Positions 30,198 through 39,953 of a stretch of 64,000 bases of DNA are shown piece after piece (positions within the stretch are counted from its first letter, which is position 1; each line of letters begins with the position of its first letter). The translations under genes and the position numbers were made by a program. This DNA comes from Micromonospora sp. NBC_01699 (lineage in GTDB: Bacteria > Actinomycetota > Actinomycetes > Mycobacteriales > Micromonosporaceae). The stretch lies in the NCBI RefSeq assembly GCF_036250065.1, contig NZ_CP109199.1, forward strand, positions 4,030,001-4,094,000, given 5' to 3'. The notes beneath the pieces are model-generated. The model saw only the letters and a program-made list of their open reading frames with translations, was not told the DNA's origin and did not search any database.

Positions 30198-31466
30198 TTG
30201 ATCCGCAAGCCCCTGTTGGCGGCGTGCCTCGCCAGCGCGCTCGCTCTCACCACCGCCTGCTCCGACAGCGGCAGCAGCGGTGGTGGCGAGAGCACCCTGA
30301 CATACCTGACGTTCGAGACGCCCGCCCTCACGTCCACCTTCTGGAACGACTCGATCGCCTCCGCCCAGCAGCAGGCCCCCGGCGTGAAGATCAACAGGAT
30401 CACCTCACCGAACACCGACCGGGACGCGTACGCCAAGCAACTCCAGGCCGCCGGGCAGTTCCCGGACCTGTTGCAGTCGATCACCCCGGCGAACTTCGTC
30501 GGCGCCGGCCTGCTCCAGCCGTACGACCAGACCTGGGTGAACGCCAACTTCCTGCTGCCCGAGGGCAACGCCCTCAAGGGCAAGGTCTACATCCCACCGA
30601 CCAACTCGCAGGTCATCCCCCAGGTCTTCTACAACAGGGAACTTTTCGCCAAGGCGAACGTGGCGCCGCCGAAGAACTGGGCCGAGTTCCTGACCGTCTG
30701 CGACAAACTCAAGGCCGCCGGCATCAACCCGATCGAACTCGGCGGTGCCGACCCGTTCGCCGCCGGCATGCCGCTGGTCGGCATCATCAGCGCCGACGTG
30801 CTGGGCAAGAACCCCAACTGGCTCCGGGACCGGTACGCGGGCAAGGTCAGGTTCACCGACGACAACGTCGTCACCGCCGTCGAGAAGTACCGCACCCTGG
30901 TCGGCAACGGCTATTTCGACAAGGGCGCGCTCGGCGTCAAGTACGCCGACTCGATCACCCGCTTCACCGGCGGCAAGTCCGCCATGTACCCGATGGGAAG
31001 CTGGTTCCTCGGCGCGGTGCCGAAGGAGACGGCGGACAACTTCGGTGTCTTCCCCTGGCCGACCGACGACGGGTCGCTGGTCATCCCGTTCACCGTCGGC
31101 GGGTCGATGGCGATCAGCGCGAAGAGCGCGGACATCCCCGGCGCGACCAGGTTCGCGCAGGCGTGGTCGCTGGATCCGAAGAACCTCAAGGCCCTGATCG
31201 AGGGTGACGGCGCCTTCCCGATGCTCAAGGACAAGACGCTGGACGACTACGGGGTGACCGTGACCCAGGTCTTCAAGGACTCGTACCAATACGTCACCGA
31301 CCAGAACACCAAGGTCAGCTCGATCAGCTGGGCCACCAACGACGACGCGCTGCCGCCCGGGGTCAACAACGACTTCTACGCCGCCAGCCAGGCGCTGTTC
31401 ACCAGCTCCGACGTCAGGGGCGAACTCGGCAAGCTCGACAAGGCCTGGGACACCGTCACCAGGTAA
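30198..31466 (+). CDS. ABC transporter sugar-binding lipoprotein
   Basis: This is a 422-residue family-1 extracellular solute-binding protein. It has a signal peptide with lipobox-like ALTTAC (Cys near residue 22), a Ser/Gly linker, then the bilobal sugar-binding fold (TYLTFETPALTSTFWNDSI, PNTDRDAYAKQLQAAGQFPD, YPMGSWFLGA). TTG start with AGGAGGA 7-8 nt upstream. It captures an oligosaccharide or glycoside outside the cell for the two permeases encoded next. The matching ATPase is not in the window; in actinomycetes a shared MsiK-type ATPase often serves. A strong hairpin follows the gene. Confidence 0.92.
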   Translation: MIRKPLLAACLASALALTTACSDSGSSGGGESTLTYLTFETPALTSTFWNDSIASAQQQAPGVKINRITSPNTDRDAYAKQLQAAGQFPDLLQSITPANFVGAGLLQPYDQTWVNANFLLPEGNALKGKVYIPPTNSQVIPQVFYNRELFAKANVAPPKNWAEFLTVCDKLKAAGINPIELGGADPFAAGMPLVGIISADVLGKNPNWLRDRYAGKVRFTDDNVVTAVEKYRTLVGNGYFDKGALGVKYADSITRFTGGKSAMYPMGSWFLGAVPKETADNFGVFPWPTDDGSLVIPFTVGGSMAISAKSADIPGATRFAQAWSLDPKNLKALIEGDGAFPMLKDKTLDDYGVTVTQVFKDSYQYVTDQNTKVSSISWATNDDALPPGVNNDFYAASQALFTSSDVRGELGKLDKAWDTVTR

Positions 31467-31512
31467 CCCACCCCCGACCAACCCCACCACCTCTCACCGG
31501 CAACCGAACCAA

Positions 31513-31544
31513 CCGGGTCGGGGTCCACGCGGACCCCGACCCGG
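31513..31544 (+). terminator. Intercistronic hairpin after binding-protein gene
   Basis: There is a perfect 14-bp GC-rich stem (31513-31526 with 31531-31544) and a 4-nt loop between the binding-protein and first permease genes. It probably attenuates transcription or stabilises the upstream mRNA so that binding protein exceeds permease. Confidence 0.7.
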
Positions 31545-31561
31545 GTTAAGGAAGTGACATC

Positions 31562-32470
31562 TTGACTCGGACGAGTCGAGCAGGCAGGAAGAACCGGGCG
31601 GGCGGGGAGAACCGCGGCCTGTTCGGGTTCGCGGCGGTCGCGTTCGGACTGTATGGGTGCTTTCTCGTACTGCCCCTCCTGCTCAGCCTGCGCAGCAGTT
31701 TCACCAACGAGAACCCGCTGCGGGCCACCAGCAGCTTCGTCGGCCTGGACAACTACCGCGAGGCGGTCGGGGACGAGCAACTGCGGGCCAGCCTGGTCTT
31801 CACGCTCATCCTGGCCGTCGGCGTGACCGTGGCGGCGAACGTGGTCGGCGTGCTGTTCGCCATGATGCTCAACCGGACCACGCTGAGCTACCGGGTGATG
31901 CGTACGGTCGCCTTCCTGCCCCAGGTGCTCTCCGGCGTGATCGTCGGCTTCGTGTGGCAGACCATCCTCACCCGCGACGGCCTGCTGAACAGCGTGCTGC
32001 AACGGGTCGGGCTGACCGACGAACCGGTCGCCTGGCTGGGCAGCCCGAACCTGGCACTGGTCTCGATCGGCGTCGTGGTGGCGTGGATCCTCACCGGCTT
32101 CACCACCGTGGTGTACCTCGCCGCACTACAGAACATCCCGCTGGAGCTCAACGACATGGCCGCCCTGGACGGGGTCAACCGCCGGCAGCGGTTCACCCGC
32201 GTCACCTGGCCGATGCTCGCCCCCGGAACCACCATCAGCGTCACCATCTCGCTGATCACCGTGCTGAAGCTCTACGACGTGATCGCCGTACTGACCGGTG
32301 GCGGTCCGGCCGACTCCACCCAGTCCACCGCGCTCTACATAGTGCAGCTCGCCTTCACCTCCGACCGGTTCGGCTACGCCTCCTCGGTCGCGATGGTCCT
32401 GCTCGGACTCTCCGCGGTGATCGCGCTGTCGGTGACCAACGTGCTGCGCCGCCGAGAGGTGAACCTGTGA
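31562..32470 (+). CDS. ABC sugar permease, MalF/UgpA type
   Basis: This 302-residue membrane protein has about six helices and the EAA loop characteristic of binding-protein-dependent permeases (LELNDMAALDGVNRRQRFTRVTWPM in two parts around residues 195-220). A basic N-terminus precedes the first helix FGLYGCFLVLPLLLSL. TTG start with GGAAGTG upstream. It forms a heterodimer with the next protein. Confidence 0.92.
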   Translation: MTRTSRAGRKNRAGGENRGLFGFAAVAFGLYGCFLVLPLLLSLRSSFTNENPLRATSSFVGLDNYREAVGDEQLRASLVFTLILAVGVTVAANVVGVLFAMMLNRTTLSYRVMRTVAFLPQVLSGVIVGFVWQTILTRDGLLNSVLQRVGLTDEPVAWLGSPNLALVSIGVVVAWILTGFTTVVYLAALQNIPLELNDMAALDGVNRRQRFTRVTWPMLAPGTTISVTISLITVLKLYDVIAVLTGGGPADSTQSTALYIVQLAFTSDRFGYASSVAMVLLGLSAVIALSVTNVLRRREVNL

Positions 32471-33303
32471 CCGCCATCCGCCGGCTGCGACCCCGGGTAC
32501 GCGTCCTGCTCGCCGCCGCCGTCATCCTGCTCTTCGTCGCACCGATCTACCTGATGATCGTGAACGCGTTCAAGACCCAGCCGGAGATCCTGCGCAGCCC
32601 GGTGTCGCTGCCGATCCCGCCGACACTGGACAACCTGGGCACCGCGCTCGGCCGGCCGGACAACCTGATCCAACTGGGCCTGCGCAACTCGCTGATCACG
32701 GTCGCCTGCTCGGTGGCGCTGCTGATCCCGCTCAGCGCCGCCTTCAGCTTCTACCTCTCCCGCCGCCGGACCAGGGCGCGGGCGGCCGTACTCGCCGTGC
32801 TCGCCGCCGGTCTGATGGTCCCGCCGCAGGTGATCCTGCTGCCCACCATCAGGATCCTGACCTGGGTCGGCCTCGACCACAGCTACCCCGGCCTGATCCT
32901 GTCCAACCTGGGCGGCGGCTACCTCTCCTTCGCCGTCTTCGTCTACGTCGGCTTCATGCGCTCGGTACCGGAGGAGGTGGTCCAGGCGGCCCGCCTCGAC
33001 GGGGCCGGCGGGGTACGGATCTGGTGGCGGATCGTGATGCCACTGGTCCGGCCGGCGACCGCCACGGTGGCGATCTTCTCGTCGCTCTGGATCTGGAACG
33101 ACTTCCTGAACCCGCTGTTCATCCTCGGCCCGTTGCAGGGCCAGACCATCACCACCGGCCTGTACCTGACGATCGGTCAGTACTCCGTCGACTACGGCCA
33201 GCTGTTCGGGATCATGTTCCTCGCCGCGATCGTGCCGGTGCTGGGTTACCTGGCCGTACAGCGGCAGTTCATCGCCGGACTCACCGCGGGGTCGACCAAG
33301 TGA
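32467..33303 (+). CDS. ABC sugar permease, MalG/UgpE type
   Basis: This is a 278-residue second permease subunit. Helix 1 is VLLAAAVILLFVAPIYLMIV, and the EAA loop is EEVVQAARLDGAGGVRIWWR near residue 175. The GTG start overlaps the upstream stop (GTGA), and its own stop overlaps the glycosidase start in the same way, so transporter and enzyme are made together. Confidence 0.92.
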   Translation: MTAIRRLRPRVRVLLAAAVILLFVAPIYLMIVNAFKTQPEILRSPVSLPIPPTLDNLGTALGRPDNLIQLGLRNSLITVACSVALLIPLSAAFSFYLSRRRTRARAAVLAVLAAGLMVPPQVILLPTIRILTWVGLDHSYPGLILSNLGGGYLSFAVFVYVGFMRSVPEEVVQAARLDGAGGVRIWWRIVMPLVRPATATVAIFSSLWIWNDFLNPLFILGPLQGQTITTGLYLTIGQYSVDYGQLFGIMFLAAIVPVLGYLAVQRQFIAGLTAGSTK

Positions 33304-36014
33304 CCACCACCGCCGACCCCACCTGCCGCACGCTGGACGACGACGACCGACCGCCGGGCGTACCGGACCTGAACGAGGTGGCCGGTGAGTGGGTCGACGC
33401 CCACGAACTCGCCCACCTGCCCTCGCTGCGCAACCAACACGGGCAGGGCCACGTCAACCACGACCTGACCTCGCTGTCCTGGCTGGCCGCGCCGCCGTAC
33501 TCGTTCGGCTACCACACCGGGGTGCTGCGCCTGGACGGCGTCGTGCCGGACGCCCAGCGGTTCCGCTGGAAGCCGTGGGGCGTGCAGCGGGAGCACCGGG
33601 GCGCGGGCGTGTCCGTACGGACCGACACCCGGATGGCGCTGTCACGCAACCTGCTGCTGTGGCGGGTCGAGGTCACCAACGAGCAGGCGGTGCCCGCGAC
33701 GTACGAGGTCAGCCAGGACCTGTTCGCCCTGCTCACCGCGACCGAGGTGGGCTGGGGCTGGCTCTACGACGTGCCCTGGACCAACGGCGACCACCACGAC
33801 TTCATCACCCTGGAACGGATCCGGGACAACACCCGCCCGGCCCGGGACGGGGCACCGTTCCTGCTCGGCCCCGGCCCCCGGCGGGTACGCCTCGGCCGGC
33901 CCCGCCTGCCCGGCATCCAGCGCGACGAGGACCGGTCGCCGATGCTGATGCGGTACGAGCTGCCCCGACACGTCAGCCTGGACACCGTCTACCCGCACCG
34001 GACCGCCGCCCGCGGCGGCATCCGCAACCTGCACTGCGGCCCCGTCGACGGCGGTACGGTCTTCGAGTCCGCCGGCCCGATCGAGCTGGACCCGACCAGT
34101 CGGGTCGACCTCGACGCCTTCGAACTGCGCGACGGGCTGGTGCTGAGCTTCGAGTTCCGCCCGGACACGCCGACCGAACCCGGTGTCATCCTCACCCACG
34201 GCAACCACCCGGACTCGCTCCAGCTCGGCGTCGACGCGGACGGCCTCTGGTTCGGCATCTCCGGCGAGGTAGAACACGCCGACACGCCGCTGGTCGCCGG
34301 CGCGTGGCACCGGGTGGCGGTGCTGCTCACCGACGACCGGGTGACCCTGCTGCTCGACGGCCAGCCGGTGGCGGCAACCGGTCACTGGTCGCGGTCGCGG
34401 CGCTGGCGCACCACCGTCGCCGACGGGCTGGCGGTCACCGCCGACCGGGACTCGGCCGCGCGGGCGGCGTACGCCTTCTCGACCGCGCCCACCGACCTGG
34501 CCGTGACCGGGGCCGGGGCGCGGGCGACCTGGTCGCTGGCCCTCGCACCCGGCGAGACCCGCACCCTCGGCGTGGTCTGCGCCTACGGCACCGACCGGGA
34601 CGAGGTGGCCGAGGTGGCCCGCCGCACGGCGGACACCTTCGACGAGACGCTGTCCGAGTCCGAGGCGGGGATGCGCCGGCACTGGCGTTCCATGTTCACC
34701 CCGGGCAACGACGACTTCAGCGGCCACCTGCCCACCTTCCGGGCGGACGACCCACGGCTCGGCCGCGCCTACTACATGGGCGCGCTGCTGGTGCTCTACC
34801 TGCGCAACCTGAATGCCAGCCCGACCGAGCCGATCTTCCTCACCGGCGGGCCCCGGCTCGGCCCGACCACCACGTTCTACTGGGACCACAGCGAGTGGAG
34901 CCGGATGTACGCGCTCCTCGAACCGGTCGGGCTCCGGGCCTGGCTGCACCGGGCGCTGAGCGGGCCGTACGACGACTCGTTCGGCTTCGACACCCGACGG
35001 GGCGGGCCGCTGGGCAACGAGTACGCCTCCACCCACCTGTCCCTGTTCCGGCTGGTCGAACACTATGTCTGTATCACCGGTGACCTGGCGTTCCTGGACG
35101 AGCAGGCGGGTTGCGCGACGGTCGCCGGGCACCTGGAACGGCTCGCCTACGGCTGGCGGGACCGGCGCCGTCCGGCCACCGGCGGTGAACTCGCCGACTT
35201 CGGCGACGACGCGTGGCGGGTACTCGAATGCGTACCGAACTATCTGAACGTGGTCGCCTCCCTCAACGCCGGTTACGTGGCGATGATGCGTTCCCTCGCC
35301 GGCCTGTTCCGGCTGCGGGGTCGGCTCGACGAGGCGGCACGGGCACGGGCCGAGGCGGACACCCTCGCCTCGGCCGTACTGCGGCTGTACGTCGACGGCG
35401 GCCGGTGGTCGATCCGTCACCCGGACCGGACCGACACCATCGGTCACGTCCTCGACTTCGGTCTGGTCGCCGCCGCGCTGCACGACGACCTCAGCCCGAC
35501 CCAGCGTCGGGAGATGGTCGACTTCGTCACCGGGCACCTGCTCACCGGCACCTGGATGCGGGCGCTGGCGCAGGACGACCCGGTCGCCGGGAGTTCGGAC
35601 CGGCCCGACCACGGGGCCGGCGGGGCGTTCGGGGCGTGGCCGGGGGTGACCGCGCACGGGCTCGCCCGGCTGGGCCGCCCCGACCTCGCCGTCGGTCTGC
35701 TCCGGCTGACCCCGGAGTCCGCCTCCGGCGCGCTGTGGGGGCAGGCGATGGAGATCCTCGACGACGACCCGGCCGACATCCGGGTCCGGGTGGCCGAACG
35801 CGGGGTGTCCAACCGCGACTCGATCGCCGGCGCCGCCACCGCCGAGGCGATCCTGGCCGCCCTGTTCGACTTCGACCCCACCTTCACCGACCTCGACCCC
35901 ACCCACCCCGACACCGCCGCCACCGCACCGGCCGCCATCCACCGGCCCGGTGTCGGCGTGCTGTGTCACCTCAACGTCGCGCCGGTCCGATCGCCCGCGG
36001 ACACGTCGCGCTAG
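33300..36014 (+). CDS. Six-hairpin glycoside hydrolase with LamG-like insert
   Basis: This is a 904-residue cytoplasmic protein (no signal peptide). The N-terminal beta region (1-265) resembles the beta-sandwich of GH65/GH15/GH94-type enzymes. Residues about 272-367 form a concanavalin/LamG-like jelly roll (DGLVLSFEFRPDT, GAWHRVAVLLTDDRVTLLLDG). Residues about 460-850 look like an (alpha/alpha)6 barrel (FYWDHSEWSRMYALLEPVG, GNEYASTHLSLFRLVEHY). I cannot assign a GH family. Translationally coupled to the permease (GTGA), it should cleave the imported oligosaccharide or glycoside. The LamG-like domain inside a cytoplasmic enzyme is unusual. Confidence 0.78.
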   Translation: MTTTADPTCRTLDDDDRPPGVPDLNEVAGEWVDAHELAHLPSLRNQHGQGHVNHDLTSLSWLAAPPYSFGYHTGVLRLDGVVPDAQRFRWKPWGVQREHRGAGVSVRTDTRMALSRNLLLWRVEVTNEQAVPATYEVSQDLFALLTATEVGWGWLYDVPWTNGDHHDFITLERIRDNTRPARDGAPFLLGPGPRRVRLGRPRLPGIQRDEDRSPMLMRYELPRHVSLDTVYPHRTAARGGIRNLHCGPVDGGTVFESAGPIELDPTSRVDLDAFELRDGLVLSFEFRPDTPTEPGVILTHGNHPDSLQLGVDADGLWFGISGEVEHADTPLVAGAWHRVAVLLTDDRVTLLLDGQPVAATGHWSRSRRWRTTVADGLAVTADRDSAARAAYAFSTAPTDLAVTGAGARATWSLALAPGETRTLGVVCAYGTDRDEVAEVARRTADTFDETLSESEAGMRRHWRSMFTPGNDDFSGHLPTFRADDPRLGRAYYMGALLVLYLRNLNASPTEPIFLTGGPRLGPTTTFYWDHSEWSRMYALLEPVGLRAWLHRALSGPYDDSFGFDTRRGGPLGNEYASTHLSLFRLVEHYVCITGDLAFLDEQAGCATVAGHLERLAYGWRDRRRPATGGELADFGDDAWRVLECVPNYLNVVASLNAGYVAMMRSLAGLFRLRGRLDEAARARAEADTLASAVLRLYVDGGRWSIRHPDRTDTIGHVLDFGLVAAALHDDLSPTQRREMVDFVTGHLLTGTWMRALAQDDPVAGSSDRPDHGAGGAFGAWPGVTAHGLARLGRPDLAVGLLRLTPESASGALWGQAMEILDDDPADIRVRVAERGVSNRDSIAGAATAEAILAALFDFDPTFTDLDPTHPDTAATAPAAIHRPGVGVLCHLNVAPVRSPADTSR

Positions 36015-36093
36015 ACCTCACCAGTCCGGCGCTGTTCCGCACGCGGCACCGGTGGACACGGAAGAACCCCGCCCGTCCCAGAAAGGACATTCC

Positions 36094-38877
36094 GTGACCA
36101 GCAAACGACAACAGCGGTACCGCAGGGCCCTCTCCACGGCCCTGCTCGGCACCGTCGTCGGCACCCTCGTGGTGGCGCCCGCCCCGGCCCAGGCGGCACC
36201 ACCCACCCCCGAACAGCAGTGGGCACAGGTCCAGCAGTTGCTCGCCGACGTCAAGGGACGTTGGACAAACCAGGCGTACAGCGAGTCGGTGTCGCGGACG
36301 TTGCCGAACACCGCGCTGCTCGGCAACGGCGACATCGGCGTCACCTCCGGTGGCGGCGACGGGTTCAAGACCTTCTACCTGTCCAAGGGCAACTTCTGGG
36401 CCGGCAACCCGAACCCGTCGCTGGTGGCGCTCGGCGGGGTGACCATCGCACCGGTGGCGAGCACCCCGTCGGGCAACCTCGCCCTGGGCGCCACCGCGAC
36501 CGCGACCACCAGCCACCCGAGCTTCCCGCCGGGCCGGGCGGTCAACGGCCAGTGGGCCGCCGGCTACGAAGGCTGGGTGTCCGAGGTCGGCAAGCCGCAG
36601 ACGCTCACCCTCGATCTCGGCTCGGCCAGGAACATCGGCCGCTACCTGCTCCGGCACGACGGCGCGGCCCGGCCGAACGAGACCGCGAACAACGCGAAGA
36701 ACTTCGTCGTCCAGGTCGGCAACGGCTCGACCTGGACCACGGTGGACACCGTCACCAACAACACGGCGAGCGTCACCGACCGGACCATCGCCGCGGTCAG
36801 CGCCCGCTACGTCCGAGTCACCCTGAGTGAACCAACCCAGGGTACGACGCCCGACTCGCTCAACAACCCACGCGCCCGGATCGGCCAGTTCGAGCTGTAC
36901 GCGCCGGGCTCGGCGCCGCCCGGACCGTCCGGGCCGTTCCTGGAGGAACAGAACACCCTCACCGGGGAGATCACCACGTCGATGACCCTCGGCGGGGTGC
37001 CGGTGGCGATGAGGACCTGGACCGCCGCGAACGACAACATGGTGGTGACCCAGATCCAGTCGCTCGGCTCGACCGCCACCCAGCTCCGGGCGCAGACCTG
37101 GTCCGGATCGCAGGACGCCAAGCCCGGCTTCACCAACACCGCCGGGGTCACCGGCAACACCACCTGGGCCAACCGGAGCACCCCGACCGGCTCCCGCTGG
37201 GTGTCCCGGGCCGCGCTGGCCACCCGCCTGCTCGGCACCGCCCCGATCGCCCCGCCGACGGCCGGCGGTGCCACCGCGACCCAGGTGTTCAACCTGCAAC
37301 CGGGCCAGACGATCCAGCTCGTGACCGGGGTGGCCGGCGGCGGCCAGAACCCGGCCGACCCGACCCCGGCCGCCCGGTCGATCGTGGACGGACAGACCAG
37401 CACCAGCCTGGGCACCCTCTACAACCAGCACCTGGACTGGTGGAAGCAGTACTGGCTGCGGTCCTACGTCGACCTCGACGACGACGTACTGGAGCGGTTC
37501 TACTACGGCTCGCAGTACCTACTCGGCTCGTCCAGCCAGGCCGGCAAGACCGCACCCGGCCTGTACGGCATCTGGGCCACCACCGACTATCCGATGTTCA
37601 ACGGCGACATGCACCTCAACTACAACTTCATGGCGAACTTCTACGGCACCTATTCGAGCAACCGGGCCGATCTCGCGCTGCCGTACCACGACCTGCTGCT
37701 GGCGTACGTGCCGGAGGCCCGCCGAAGGGCCCAGCAGGACCTGCGGCGGGTCAACCCGACGTACGTCAACAGCCGCTTCCCCAGCGGTGGCGTGCCCAGC
37801 GGGCTGCTCTTCCCGGTCGGCATCGCCCCGTTCGGCGCCACCGCCGACGACAACTACCACCAGCAGGTGGCGAACTCGCTGTTCGCCGCGTCGCAGTTCA
37901 TCGCCTACTACGACTACACCCGGGACCGGAACTTCCTGTCCGGGAAGGCGTACCCGTTCCTGAAGGAGGTCGCCGCCTTCTTCACCCACTACCTGGAGTA
38001 CGACGCGGCCACCCAGCGCTACCGCCTGTACGCCGGACCGCACGAGGGCACCTGGTCACGTAATCCGAGTCCCGACATCGGGCTGCTGAAATACCTCTTC
38101 TCGGCCCTGGTCGACGCGAGCGTGACGCTCGGCCTGGACGCCGGTGACCGGGCCACCTGGACCCAGATCCGGGACCGCCTGCCGGCCACACCGACGACGA
38201 CGCACAACGGCCAGACGGTGTTCGCGCTCGCCGATCCGGGCACGATCACCGGGCCGGACACCCGCAACATCCGGCCGGGCGACAACACGGTGAACCTGGA
38301 GTTCATCCACCCCGGCGAGGTACTGGGAATCAATTCGCCGGCCGCCGACCGGCAGATCGCGGTCAACACGTTGAACGCGATGAACTCCTGGGGCCAGGAC
38401 AACAGCTTCCCGAAGGTCTTCACCCAGGCCGCCCGGGTCGGCTACCCGGCGCAGAGCCTGATCGACCAGCTCAAGAACCAGATCAACACCAAGTCGGCGG
38501 CGAACCTGCGGATCCGCGACGGGGTACACGGCCTGGAGAAGGCCGGCGCCACCGAGGCGATCAACAACCTGCTGTTGCAGAGCGACGACGGGATCATCCG
38601 GCTGTTCCCGGTCTGGCCGACGAACCGGGACGCCAGCTTCGTGCGGCTGCGGGAGAAGGACGCGTTCGTGGTGTCGAGCGAGTTCCGGGCCGGCCGGGTC
38701 GGCTACGTCGACATCACCAGCGACGCCGGCCGGACCGTACGGCTGCAACACCCGTGGCCGGGTCAGACCATCGTGGTCAACCAGGTGGGTGGCGGCACCG
38801 TGAGCCACACGGTCAGCGGGAACGTGATCACGTTCGCCACCCAGGCGGGCGCCACGTACCGGATCACCGCCCCCTGA
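36094..38877 (+). CDS. Secreted GH95-like glycoside hydrolase with F5/8-type C insert
   Basis: This is a 927-residue exported enzyme. The signal peptide (RRALSTALLGTVVGTLVV, cleavage after APAQA) precedes an N-terminal GH95-like beta domain (LPNTALLGNGDIGVTSGGGDG). Residues about 127-270 form a discoidin/F5-8C (CBM32-like) module (NLALGATATATTSHPSFPPG, ARYVRVTLSEP) inserted in that domain. The catalytic (alpha/alpha)6 region carries WKQYWLRSYVDL, YYGSQYLLGSS, GIWATTDYPMFNGDMHLNYN and GPHEGTWSRNPSPD. GH95 enzymes are mostly alpha-L-fucosidases; the exact linkage is uncertain. GTG 36094 has AAAGGA upstream. It is the last gene of the sugar operon and would release the transported substrate outside the cell. 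Confidence 0.82.
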   Translation: MTSKRQQRYRRALSTALLGTVVGTLVVAPAPAQAAPPTPEQQWAQVQQLLADVKGRWTNQAYSESVSRTLPNTALLGNGDIGVTSGGGDGFKTFYLSKGNFWAGNPNPSLVALGGVTIAPVASTPSGNLALGATATATTSHPSFPPGRAVNGQWAAGYEGWVSEVGKPQTLTLDLGSARNIGRYLLRHDGAARPNETANNAKNFVVQVGNGSTWTTVDTVTNNTASVTDRTIAAVSARYVRVTLSEPTQGTTPDSLNNPRARIGQFELYAPGSAPPGPSGPFLEEQNTLTGEITTSMTLGGVPVAMRTWTAANDNMVVTQIQSLGSTATQLRAQTWSGSQDAKPGFTNTAGVTGNTTWANRSTPTGSRWVSRAALATRLLGTAPIAPPTAGGATATQVFNLQPGQTIQLVTGVAGGGQNPADPTPAARSIVDGQTSTSLGTLYNQHLDWWKQYWLRSYVDLDDDVLERFYYGSQYLLGSSSQAGKTAPGLYGIWATTDYPMFNGDMHLNYNFMANFYGTYSSNRADLALPYHDLLLAYVPEARRRAQQDLRRVNPTYVNSRFPSGGVPSGLLFPVGIAPFGATADDNYHQQVANSLFAASQFIAYYDYTRDRNFLSGKAYPFLKEVAAFFTHYLEYDAATQRYRLYAGPHEGTWSRNPSPDIGLLKYLFSALVDASVTLGLDAGDRATWTQIRDRLPATPTTTHNGQTVFALADPGTITGPDTRNIRPGDNTVNLEFIHPGEVLGINSPAADRQIAVNTLNAMNSWGQDNSFPKVFTQAARVGYPAQSLIDQLKNQINTKSAANLRIRDGVHGLEKAGATEAINNLLLQSDDGIIRLFPVWPTNRDASFVRLREKDAFVVSSEFRAGRVGYVDITSDAGRTVRLQHPWPGQTIVVNQVGGGTVSHTVSGNVITFATQAGATYRITAP

Positions 38878-38883
38878 CCGGTC

Positions 38884-38917
38884 GCACCGGTACGCCCGTC
38901 GGCGGGCGTACCGGTGC
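38884..38917 (+). terminator. Terminator of the sugar operon
   Basis: There is a perfect 15-bp stem (38884-38898 with 38903-38917) with a TCGG loop, starting 7 bases after the last glycosidase stop. Confidence 0.75.
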
Positions 38918-39063
38918 GGTCCGCCGGGGTCACGGTGGTCGGCGCCGCCGCCGGCGCCCGCCGAGCCTGCGCAACAATCGGCCGTACGCCAAGTGGCCAC
39001 CCCCGGCCGACCCACGCCGGTATCGTGAGCAGGACATTTCCGGCTCCCACAGAACGGCTGGCC

Positions 39064-39834
39064 GTGCCCGTGGCTGACTACCCGCAGATGATCGTCCCGG
39101 TCGACCACATCGAGCCGGTGCCCCGACGGGTACGGGCGATGATCGGCGGCCGGGTCGTCCTGGACACCACCCACGCCCGGTACGTCTGGGAGTGGCCGAA
39201 CTATCCGCAGTTCTACCTGCCGGTGGCGGACGTACAGCCGGGACTGCTCGTCGACGAGCGGCGCTCCCAGCAGCTGCGCCAGGGCACGGCGCACCGGCAC
39301 GGGCTGCGCGCGGGCGACATCTCCCGTCCGGATTCGGCCTGGGTCTACAGCGGTGACGTACTCGCCGGGCTGGACGGGACGGTCCGGTTCGACTGGGCCG
39401 CCCTCGACTCCTGGTTCGAGGAGGACGAGGAGGTTTTCGTCCACCCGCGCAACCCGTACACCAGGGTCGACGCGCTGCGGTCGACGCGTACCGTACGGAT
39501 CGAACTCGACGGTGTGGTGCTGGCCGAGTCGTCGTCGCCGGTGCTGGTCTTCGAGACCGGGCTGCCGACCCGCTACTACCTCAACCGGACCGAGGTGGAC
39601 TTCGATCACCTGGAGCCGAGCGACACCGTCACCCAGTGTCCCTACAAGGGCCGGACCAGCGGTTACTGGTCGGTGCGGGTGGGCGACCGGGTCCACACCG
39701 ACCTGGCCTGGACGTACGATTTCCCGACCCGACAGCTGATCCCGATCGCCGGGCTGATCGCCTTCTACAACGAGAAGGTGGACGTGGTCGTCGACGGCCA
39801 ACGGCTACCCCGACCGAAGACCCACTTCTCCTGA
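39064..39834 (+). CDS. DUF427 domain protein (two copies of the domain)
   Basis: This is a 256-residue protein made of two related halves. Each contains the DUF427 (nucleotidyltransferase-like fold) pattern: VRAMIGGRVVLDTTHARYVWEWP then FYLPVADV in the first, and VRIELDGVVLAESSSPVLVFETG then YYLNRTEVDF in the second, followed by TSGYWSVRVGDRVHTDLAWTY. The family function is unknown. It is cytoplasmic, without signal or membrane segment. The start is GTG 39064 or GTG 39070; neither has a strong ribosome site. No operon partner is evident. Confidence 0.8.
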   Translation: MPVADYPQMIVPVDHIEPVPRRVRAMIGGRVVLDTTHARYVWEWPNYPQFYLPVADVQPGLLVDERRSQQLRQGTAHRHGLRAGDISRPDSAWVYSGDVLAGLDGTVRFDWAALDSWFEEDEEVFVHPRNPYTRVDALRSTRTVRIELDGVVLAESSSPVLVFETGLPTRYYLNRTEVDFDHLEPSDTVTQCPYKGRTSGYWSVRVGDRVHTDLAWTYDFPTRQLIPIAGLIAFYNEKVDVVVDGQRLPRPKTHFS

Positions 39835-39953
39835 CCGGTTCGTCCAAATACACGCCTCTTCTGGTGATGTGCCGCCACCGGCGATCCCGCCGCGTCCACA
39901 AGCAGCGGTACGGGGCTGGCGATCACCGACCGGATACCGGCCATAATGGACGG

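Noticed and set aside
33642-35969. 775-codon minus-strand frame opposite the LamG-type glycosidase
   Set aside because: Low-complexity Gly/Arg/Val composition typical of antisense frames in very GC-rich coding DNA; the plus strand encodes recognisable domains.
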